A stretch of DNA of 30,015 nucleotides from Dehalococcoidia bacterium UBA7891 (GTDB lineage Bacteria; Chloroflexota; Dehalococcoidia; Lucifugimonadales; UBA826), in contig DLRJ01000019.1 in assembly GCA_002500485.1 (NCBI GenBank), positions 1 to 30,015 on the forward strand, in the 5' to 3' direction. The translations under genes and the position numbers were made by a program. The notes under the pieces are model-generated. The model searched no databases, was not told where the DNA came from, and saw only the letters and a list, made by a program, of their open reading frames with translations. The number at the start of each line of letters is the position of its first letter. Position 1 is the first letter of the stretch. This document shows positions 23,953-30,015 of this stretch, piece after piece.

Positions 23953-25521
23953 ATGACCTCCCAAGACCTTCCTGAAACTGACCCGGATACAATCGAGCTA
24001 TTGGAGGCTTTACCCTCTACGGTTAGAGAGCTTGTTGATGCTCAATATGCTGCTTTAGCGATAATGAATGAGGAAGGTCGAATAATCCATTTCTTTTTTG
24101 CCGGTATTTCGGAGGAAGAAGCCGGTAGCGTTGGAGACCTTCCCCATGGCCACGGGTTACTTGGATTCCTAAATAACAATGGCAAAACTATTAGAGTTTC
24201 TCATATGGGAGCTCATCCTAGCTCCACAGGCTTTCCCAAGAATCATCCAGTTATGATCTCATTTTTGGGCGTACCTATAATCAGGGCAGGTAGGAATTAT
24301 GGCAACCTCTATTTAACAAACAAGCAGGGAGCAGAAGAGTTCACCCATAGAGATCAAAAGATCGTTGAAGTCATGGCTGAATATATTGCTTTGGCAATTG
24401 AAAATGACCGTCTATTTAGAGCAGAATATCGGCTAAGAGAGCAAGCTAATTTCCAAACTCAAAGCCTTAACACAATGATCGATAATGTTCCGGTGGGAAT
24501 TTTAGTGGCTTCTATGCCAGGAGCCGCGATTATTTTTTCAAATGATGAAATCAAAAATATATTCAATTCCTCATTTGAAATCGGAGATAAAATCGATTTT
24601 TCCGATGACGATATAACTTGGATGCATGAAGATGGAACCAGCCTTCCCATTAATACAGATCCCCTATCTGCCTCTATATCCGCCAAACAAGAGCTAAGGG
24701 ATCAAATAATGGTGATTGATAGAGAAAACCCGTCTCAGACTATCCTATCTGTTGACGCTGTACCTATCCAACAAATAGATCAGACAGTCCTTCTTATTGT
24801 TATAAACGACATTACTCACATACATGAAGTAGAAAGACTGAAGAACGAATTTTTATCAATGGTGACCCATGACCTCCGTGGGCCCTTAGCGACAATACGA
24901 AGCCTAACGCAAACCTTGAACCATCAAGTCTCACCTTCAGAGCAATACACCACAACTCAAGCACTATCTGAAGAAGCAGAAAATATGTCTGATTTGGTCG
25001 ATAATCTACTGAATATGGCTAGGATTGAGAGTGGAGCAATCCCATTTGACCCCGAATCGTGCCACATAATCGATATAGCAGAGGAATGCAAAAGACAGTT
25101 TGAGCGTAGTCGATACGGTACGTCGCATAGACTTCATTTAGAAATTCACAAGAATACCCCCTTCTTTTATGCTGACCACCTACTTGTACTTCGATTGTTG
25201 AATAATCTTGTTTCCAACGCAGCAAAATATTCCCCCGTTAACAGAGATATATGGTTAAAGGCCTCACGGATGAAATCTAATGCAAAGAACATTGTTGTGG
25301 AAGTTGTGGATCGGGGTATAGGAATACCAAAATCGGAACAAGCTAATATTTTTGACAAATTTTATCGCCTGGCCACTTCTCAACAAAATGGTAAGCCTGG
25401 GGCTGGTTTAGGTTTAGCAATCTGCCAATATATATGCAAGTTACATGGTTCGATCCTGACAGTTCAAAGCAAAGTTGGAGAAGGAACCGTATTTAAATTT
25501 TCTTTCCCTTCCATTGGATGA
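23953..25521 (+). CDS. Histidine kinase with DosS/DevS-like GAF domain
   Basis: 522 residues, no membrane helix. Residues about 17-152 form a GAF domain closely resembling those of DosS/DevS/DosT sensors: RELVDAQYAALAIMNEEG, then LPHGHGLLGFL, FPKNHPVMISFLGVPI and GNLYLTNKQGAEEF. H98 in KNHPVM is a candidate haem ligand by position, not proven. A PAS-like region follows (about 172-290). The dimerisation/phosphorylation helix has H306 in SMVTHDLRGPLATI. The ATPase domain shows N-box NNLVSNAAKYSP, G1 VVDRGIGIP and G2 GAGLGLAICQY. DosS-type sensors bind O2, NO or CO through haem. It lies 27 bases before its response regulator and between the nos and cox loci, fitting control of respiratory electron acceptors. 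Confidence 0.92.
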   Translation: MTSQDLPETDPDTIELLEALPSTVRELVDAQYAALAIMNEEGRIIHFFFAGISEEEAGSVGDLPHGHGLLGFLNNNGKTIRVSHMGAHPSSTGFPKNHPVMISFLGVPIIRAGRNYGNLYLTNKQGAEEFTHRDQKIVEVMAEYIALAIENDRLFRAEYRLREQANFQTQSLNTMIDNVPVGILVASMPGAAIIFSNDEIKNIFNSSFEIGDKIDFSDDDITWMHEDGTSLPINTDPLSASISAKQELRDQIMVIDRENPSQTILSVDAVPIQQIDQTVLLIVINDITHIHEVERLKNEFLSMVTHDLRGPLATIRSLTQTLNHQVSPSEQYTTTQALSEEAENMSDLVDNLLNMARIESGAIPFDPESCHIIDIAEECKRQFERSRYGTSHRLHLEIHKNTPFFYADHLLVLRLLNNLVSNAAKYSPVNRDIWLKASRMKSNAKNIVVEVVDRGIGIPKSEQANIFDKFYRLATSQQNGKPGAGLGLAICQYICKLHGSILTVQSKVGEGTVFKFSFPSIG

Positions 25522-25547
25522 TACTTACATTTATTAATGGAGAAGAT

Positions 25548-26246
25548 ATGAAAAAGGTCGGAGTATTGATTGCAGATGATGACCCTAGAATTTGCGCTTT
25601 TATATCAAGTCATTTATCTAAAAGAGAATCAATAAAAACAGCAGTCGTTCACGATGGCCAATCGGCTTTAGAGCAGGCGGCACTACAGCAACCAGAGCTA
25701 GTTATTCTAGATCTATCTATGCCTATTATGGATGGAATGACTGCCTTGCTGAAATTAAGAGATTGGTATTCTGGGGCAATCATGATCTTGTCCGCAACGG
25801 ATGAGGAGGCTCAAAAGGTGCAGGCTCTTGATATTGGGGCAGATGATTATTTGACGAAACCATTTGGGATCGAAGAACTTTTGGCCAGGGTAAGAACTTT
25901 ACTCAGACGGCAGAGAGAAATTGATTCGGTTGGTCAGGAGTCAAAACCCGTGCTCACTTTTGGTAATATCACGGCTGATTTGTCCTCAAGAATAGTGTTT
26001 AAAGATGGAGTTGAAATCAATCTCACTCGGACAGAATTTGAATTGTTGAAAACACTGGCGACCAATAAAGGTAAGATAATTTCCCACAGAGAATTGCTTC
26101 AAAAAGTATGGGGTCCAGAATATGGTGGTGAACATGAATACCTTCGGACTTTCATCAAACAGTTAAGAAAGAAAATTGAACAAGAACCATCTAGGCCCAA
26201 GTTTATTCTTACCCAGCCAGGAATGGGTTACCGCCTTGTAGGATAG
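25548..26246 (+). CDS. OmpR/PhoB-type response regulator
   Basis: 232 residues. The receiver domain has the acidic pocket (ADDDP at 9-13), phospho-acceptor D55 in LVILDLSMPIMDG, the switch residue S82 in ILSATDEEA and K104 in YLTKPFGIEELLARV. The winged-helix DNA-binding domain occupies about 135-232 (INLTRTEFELLKTLA, HRELLQKVWG, YLRTFIKQLRKKIE, GMGYRLVG). The frame is open from 25518, but the ATG at 25548 has GGAGAAG at ideal spacing and begins directly before the first receiver strand. It is the cognate partner of the kinase just upstream. Its likely targets are the neighbouring cox and nos promoters (inference). Confidence 0.94.
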   Translation: MKKVGVLIADDDPRICAFISSHLSKRESIKTAVVHDGQSALEQAALQQPELVILDLSMPIMDGMTALLKLRDWYSGAIMILSATDEEAQKVQALDIGADDYLTKPFGIEELLARVRTLLRRQREIDSVGQESKPVLTFGNITADLSSRIVFKDGVEINLTRTEFELLKTLATNKGKIISHRELLQKVWGPEYGGEHEYLRTFIKQLRKKIEQEPSRPKFILTQPGMGYRLVG

Positions 26247-26536
26247 ACCCAGAAAACAGAAAATTGCTGGATATTCATATAAATTTCATATTAGCCTTCT
26301 AGGTTTCACACACCCTTCACACCGGTTCAACTAGACTTTTGTCGTCTCGTATTAAAGAAGCACCTTCCTGGTACGGGACGTCAAACCACTCATCCTCTTG
26401 CTGATTGCAAGAAAGGCAAGGGGATGGGTTTTGGCGGGAATTAAACATACAAGCTTGCAAGGATCGGCACGAAAATTTATATGAGCATATCTCCCAGTTC
26501 ACAGCAGCCGATGTTTTTCCTTGTAGAAGGAAGCCA
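26247..26536. other. Gap between response regulator and coxB
   Basis: Probable cox promoter and leader region, AT-rich at 26260-26300. A minus-strand open frame (26317-26706) covers it. Its last 43 codons contain NPSPCLSCNQQEDEWFDVP, which looks more protein-like than usual, but there is no start signal. I see no terminator. Confidence 0.45.
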
Positions 26537-27277
26537 ATGAAAAACAACTGGACGCTGCCCCTCTTTAGCTGGGTTCTAAGCACCGTAATTCTTGAAATTC
26601 TCGCCATTACAAATTTACATACCCTTCCTTCTAGTGGTTCAAAACAGGCCGTGGTTATAGACGAAGCCTTCTTTCTCCTCATATACATATGTATTCCTAT
26701 TTTCACTTTGATTACAGTGTTTTTGATTTATAGCGTCTTCAAATTTCGGTCAAAAGGTAGGCCAGATGAAGATGGCCCACACGTAACAAATAGCCGTAAC
26801 CTTTCCTATGTTTGGGTGATTGGGTCATTTATCTTGGTTGCTTTCGTGTTTGTCCACCCGGGTGTTACCGGTGTTCTGGAATTGAGAGCGGAAGAAAAGC
26901 GTGTACCTGATGTAGTTATCCAAGCTGAAGCGCAAAAATGGAGTTGGAAAATCATGTATCTCGAAGAAGGTGTGTATAGTCGGAATGAAGTCGTCTTACC
27001 TGCCTATTACAATACGAAGTTTTACGTCACTTCCAAAGACGTTTTACATGCTTTTTGGATTCCGGCCTTTAGAGTGAAAATTGACGCAGTTCCAGGCATG
27101 ACCACACATGTCAACGCTACCCCGACTAAATTAGGCAACTTTGATGAGGACGTGAACTATCGACTTCAATGCGCTGAATTATGTGGAATAGGACATGCTC
27201 AAATGTCCATCCCGGTTAGAGTTTTATCCGAGAACGATTACAAAACTTGGTTGACGAATCAAAAACCCCTTCGATGA
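26537..27277 (+). CDS. coxB: Cytochrome c oxidase subunit II
   Basis: 246 residues. Membrane helices lie at about 9-27, 43-68 and 92-112, then the periplasmic cupredoxin domain. The CuA ligands are complete: H171 (VLHAFWIP), and C212, E214, C216, H220, M223 in CAELCGIGHAQM. The aromatic electron-entry stretch is QKWSWKIMY. There is no fused cytochrome c domain, so this is aa3-like rather than caa3-like in subunit II. The open frame begins at 26405, but the upstream part lacks sense and the ATG at 26537 has AAGGAA six bases upstream. It opens the operon coxB-coxA-subunit IV-subunit III. Confidence 0.94.
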   Translation: MKNNWTLPLFSWVLSTVILEILAITNLHTLPSSGSKQAVVIDEAFFLLIYICIPIFTLITVFLIYSVFKFRSKGRPDEDGPHVTNSRNLSYVWVIGSFILVAFVFVHPGVTGVLELRAEEKRVPDVVIQAEAQKWSWKIMYLEEGVYSRNEVVLPAYYNTKFYVTSKDVLHAFWIPAFRVKIDAVPGMTTHVNATPTKLGNFDEDVNYRLQCAELCGIGHAQMSIPVRVLSENDYKTWLTNQKPLR

Positions 27278-27320
27278 ACCAATAAACTGATATTTGTCCC
27301 TAAACTACGGAGATCTACAA

Positions 27321-29138
27321 ATGACGCAACTTAAGTTCTTATGGCCAATAACCCGAGGTTTAATAGGAGCGATAATTGGTTTGTTGGTCGGGTTGGTAGT
27401 AGGTCTTTCAGTTTCCAGCCTCACTGGAAATCCAGCAACAGAAATCAATATTTCCTTCTCCTATATCTTCGCCCTTTTGGGTTGGTTATTGGGAGTAGGA
27501 GTCTGGAACAGCTGGGTACGAGAGTGGATAGGGATAAAGCCGAGTTATTTCGAGGCAAAAAATTGGCAGCGTTACTTCGGCTTTAGCATGGACCACAAGG
27601 TGATCGGAGTCCAGTATCTTGTCACTTTCGTAATCTTGTTTCTACTTGGAGGTTTCTTTGCTTTATTAATGCGTATAGAACTAGCTGATTCAGGAGAAGG
27701 GCTTCTCGGACCTAATTATTACAACACCATTATGAGCCTTCACGGCATTATTATGGTGGCTGTGGCTGTGGCTGCAATCATCGGAGGGCTTTCAAACTAC
27801 GTCTTACCCCTTATGATTGGGGCAGAAGATGTGGCCTTTCCTAGGATTAACGCACTAAGCTTCTGGATTATTCCTCCAGTCGCAATCTTGCTAATTTTGA
27901 CACCTCTTTTCGGAGGTTTTGACTCAGGTTGGACAGCGTATCCGCCATTAAGTGTCACCAACGCGGACGGACAGTTGCTTTTTCTCTTTGCATTTTTGAC
28001 CTTCGGGCTTTCTTCCATATTGGGAGGGCTCAATTTCTTGACTACAACCATTTGCTTACGAGCTCCGGGAATGACTTGGGGTAGGTTGCCTATTTTCGTA
28101 TGGTCAATAGTGGCTGCTTCAATCATCAGTGTAACAGCTACTCAAGTGGTAGCTTTTGGATTGCTTATGGTCATATTAGATAGGGTTGCAGGCATGGTGT
28201 TTTTTGACGCTGGACTAGGTGGAAAACCTCTTTTGTATGAGCATGTGTTTTGGTTCTATTCCCATCCAGCTGTATACATTATGATCTTGCCAGCATTTGG
28301 CGCTCTATTGGAGATGGTAAGCCATTTCTCTCGAAAGCCTTTGTTTGGATACAAGTTAGTGGTCGCGTCTTTCCTGTCTATCACGGCCTTGAGTTTCCTA
28401 GTTTGGGCTCATCATTTATTTACAAGTGGAATGGAAGAATTTTTGCATATTCCATTCATGGCTCTTACTGAATTGATATCCATCCCAACCGGAATAGTCT
28501 TTCTCTCTGCCTTAGGCACCATATGGAGAGGCAAATTGTGGTTAGTTACACCCATGCTTTTTGTAGTGGGGACTGTGTTTAATTTTCTCATCGGAGGGTT
28601 AACGGGAATATTCCTCGCAGATGTTGCCACTGATATACATCTTCAGGACACATATTTCGTCGTTGCTCACTTTCATTACACAATGATGGGAGGCGAAATT
28701 TTTATGCTGTTCGGCGCAATCTATTATTGGTTCCCAAAAATGACTGGTAGGTTATACAACGAAACATTGGGCCGACTTCATTTCACCACGATGTTCCTAA
28801 CTTACAACGCTTTATTTATAACTATGTTTATAGTTGGAACAGACGGAATGAATAGAAGGGTTTGGACTTATCCAGAAAACTTGGAAAATGGCAATATCCT
28901 AATAGGAATTTTTGCCCTACTCCTAGGATTATCTTTTATCCCATTTGTATACAACATGGTCGTATCCTGGGCTAAGGGGGCTGTCTCCGGTAATAATCCT
29001 TGGGGTGCCACGACATTGGAATGGGCCACAGATTCTCCTCCCCCAGAAGAGAATTTCACCCATCAGCCAAAGGTAGATGAAGGCCCTTACACATACGGGC
29101 AACCTGGGAGAAAAGAAACTCAAGCAACTTCTATCTAG
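27321..29138 (+). CDS. coxA: Cytochrome c oxidase subunit I (A2-type haem-copper oxidase)
   Basis: 605 residues with the 12-helix oxidase core plus an N-terminal addition of about 85 residues holding two more hydrophobic helices. Haem and CuB ligands are visible: H141 (SLHGIIMV), H315 and the cross-linking Y319 in YSHPAVY, H364/H365 in VWAHHLFTSGM, and the haem pair in VAHFHYTMMGG. The helix VI motif is YSHPAVY instead of HPEVY, so the D-channel Glu is replaced by the YS pair that defines A2-type oxidases. It reduces O2 to water and pumps protons. The ATG at 27321 has GGAG eight bases upstream; the frame itself is open a little earlier. Confidence 0.96.
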   Translation: MTQLKFLWPITRGLIGAIIGLLVGLVVGLSVSSLTGNPATEINISFSYIFALLGWLLGVGVWNSWVREWIGIKPSYFEAKNWQRYFGFSMDHKVIGVQYLVTFVILFLLGGFFALLMRIELADSGEGLLGPNYYNTIMSLHGIIMVAVAVAAIIGGLSNYVLPLMIGAEDVAFPRINALSFWIIPPVAILLILTPLFGGFDSGWTAYPPLSVTNADGQLLFLFAFLTFGLSSILGGLNFLTTTICLRAPGMTWGRLPIFVWSIVAASIISVTATQVVAFGLLMVILDRVAGMVFFDAGLGGKPLLYEHVFWFYSHPAVYIMILPAFGALLEMVSHFSRKPLFGYKLVVASFLSITALSFLVWAHHLFTSGMEEFLHIPFMALTELISIPTGIVFLSALGTIWRGKLWLVTPMLFVVGTVFNFLIGGLTGIFLADVATDIHLQDTYFVVAHFHYTMMGGEIFMLFGAIYYWFPKMTGRLYNETLGRLHFTTMFLTYNALFITMFIVGTDGMNRRVWTYPENLENGNILIGIFALLLGLSFIPFVYNMVVSWAKGAVSGNNPWGATTLEWATDSPPPEENFTHQPKVDEGPYTYGQPGRKETQATSI

Positions 29139-29171
29139 TGTTGAGAAATTTGCAATTATAAGGATTGATAA

Positions 29172-29381
29172 GTGGACGATAAAGAGATCACCAGAAAATT
29201 CCGAAAGGGTTTATATGTATTTATAGCGTTACTTATTGTAGAAGTAGCTGAGTATATTATCGGGGTTAGAGTAACCAGTGGAAACTTTATCTTCATGGTA
29301 CTGTTAGCCGCTCCAGGATCCTGGCTAATTGTTCATTACTTCATGCACATAAAAGAACTCTGGATCCCTCCAGAAGAATAG
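29172..29381 (+). CDS. Cytochrome c oxidase subunit IV-like small membrane protein
   Basis: 69 residues with two membrane helices (about 13-31 and 38-56) and a C-terminal HYFMHIKELWIPPEE, the usual pattern of the prokaryotic subunit IV (CtaF/CoxD-type) protein: a His-rich helix end then a short basic/acidic tail. It stabilises the oxidase core. The start is GTG with AAGGA upstream, 33 bases after coxA. Its place between subunits I and III supports the assignment; sequence alone would be weak because of its length. Confidence 0.8.
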   Translation: MDDKEITRKFRKGLYVFIALLIVEVAEYIIGVRVTSGNFIFMVLLAAPGSWLIVHYFMHIKELWIPPEE

Positions 29382-29409
29382 ATCAAGTAGTAAGGGAGTA
29401 CTTACCAAA

Positions 29410-29976
29410 GTGTCAACACAGTCAGAAGTCCACACAACCAGCCACGATGAGTTTTCAATGAAACGTGTTGGGTTATGGATATTTATATTATCGGAAACGT
29501 TCTTATTTGGTGCCTTAATTTCCACCCGATTTTATCTCCAAGGAGTCGAAAGACCAGACCATCTAAACCAACCCCTGGGATTGGCCATATCACTTGTTCT
29601 TTTGATGAGTAGTTTGGCAGCATTTAGGGGTGAAGTTGCAGTTGCCCATAACAACCAGCAAAAATTTCGAAAAAATATTATAGCCACTATCGTTTTGGCA
29701 AGTATTTTTCTGATTGGAGTAGGCTGGGAATGGTACGAAGCATTTCACTATTTTCCGCCTTCAAGTGCGTTTGGAACAATATTCTTCACAATGACAGGTA
29801 TACATGCTTTTCATGTTATTACTGGAATAATTGCGCTGATCGTAATTGTAAGAATGGGATCGGATGGAAGATTCAATAGCGATTCTCATTGGGGGGTTGA
29901 GGGGGTGGTTAAATATTGGCACTTCGTCGATGTTGCATGGGTATTCATCTACCCTACCCTCTACCTTGTGAACTAA
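29410..29976 (+). CDS. coxC: Cytochrome c oxidase subunit III
   Basis: 188 residues and five predicted membrane helices, the short form of subunit III that lacks the first two helices of the mitochondrial type. Family marks are KRVGLWIFILSETFLFGALIS, where the Glu is the conserved intramembrane acid, GWEWYEAF, FFTMTGIHAFHVITGI, and VEGVVKYWHFVDVAWVFIYP at the end. The start is GTG with GGGAG about 11 bases upstream, 28 bases after the subunit IV gene. The remaining 39 bases of the window hold no visible gene. Confidence 0.93.
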   Translation: MSTQSEVHTTSHDEFSMKRVGLWIFILSETFLFGALISTRFYLQGVERPDHLNQPLGLAISLVLLMSSLAAFRGEVAVAHNNQQKFRKNIIATIVLASIFLIGVGWEWYEAFHYFPPSSAFGTIFFTMTGIHAFHVITGIIALIVIVRMGSDGRFNSDSHWGVEGVVKYWHFVDVAWVFIYPTLYLVN

Positions 29977-30015
29977 ATATTGGCGAGATTTTTTGATTAA
30001 GGTCATCGGAAACAA

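Noticed and set aside
26317..26706. 129-codon minus-strand frame whose end contains NPSPCLSCNQQEDEWFDVP
   Set aside because: It overlaps coxB extensively, has no ribosome binding site, and only the last 43 codons look protein-like. A tiny zinc-binding gene cannot be excluded, but support is too thin.
1..30015. CRISPR arrays, prophage genes, complete insertion sequences, rRNA or intact tRNA genes
   Set aside because: None seen on either strand. Mobile signs are limited to the tRNA half, the tandem 12-mer and the repeat fragments.

Overview
The window reads as a chromosomal segment of a low-to-mid GC marine-type bacterium, most likely a Chloroflexota member of the SAR202 kind. This is an inference from gene content (two luciferase-like flavin monooxygenases, a Baeyer-Villiger-like FAD monooxygenase, an orphan molybdenum hydroxylase large subunit, DUF3500, a Sec-type clade II-like nosZ). 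No marker gene that would settle taxonomy is present.

Layout. Positions 1-7,200 are accessory metabolism: a hemerythrin-like protein, then a minus-strand run (LLM flavin oxidoreductase, DUF3500 protein, hypothetical, YeiH-like exporter) and a plus-strand xanthine-dehydrogenase-family large subunit. Positions 7,200-8,155 hold no intact gene. They contain the tail of an SDR epimerase pseudogene, a tandem 12-mer and the 3' half of a tRNA-Leu(UAA), the usual footprint of an integrative element. Positions 8,156-10,748 hold an FAD monooxygenase and, tail to tail, an SfsA-DUF123 fusion. This pair is flanked by two gene-free gaps that share a 33-bp near-identical repeat.

Positions 11,187-23,752 are all on the minus strand and form a nitrous-oxide-reduction region. 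Its core is nosZ, a NosB-like membrane protein, a fused nosD-nosF gene, nosY, nosL and a monohaem cytochrome c lipoprotein. Three consecutive ATGA overlaps tie the NosB-like gene to nosL. Further downstream come a tandem universal stress protein, an LLM oxidoreductase, a small zinc-ribbon protein, a radical SAM/SPASM/SEC-C protein and an NnrS-like haem-copper membrane protein. A small free-standing molybdopterin-domain protein lies just upstream of nosZ.

From 23,953 to the end the genes run on the plus strand: a histidine kinase with a DosS/DevS-like GAF domain, an OmpR-type response regulator, and an A2-type (YSHP motif) aa3 oxidase in the order coxB, coxA, subunit IV, subunit III. A respiratory-gas two-component system therefore sits between the N2O-reductase locus and the oxygen-reductase locus, which suggests (inference) that it balances O2 and N2O respiration. 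No nir or nor genes are visible, so the cell looks like an N2O consumer rather than a full denitrifier, within the limits of 30 kb.

The strongest unusual points are the single-chain NosD-TM-NosF protein, the near-perfect 24-bp hairpin directly after nosZ, the tRNA-Leu half with its neighbouring debris, the repeat whose copies differ only at synonymous positions of one frame, and the SfsA-DUF123 fusion.
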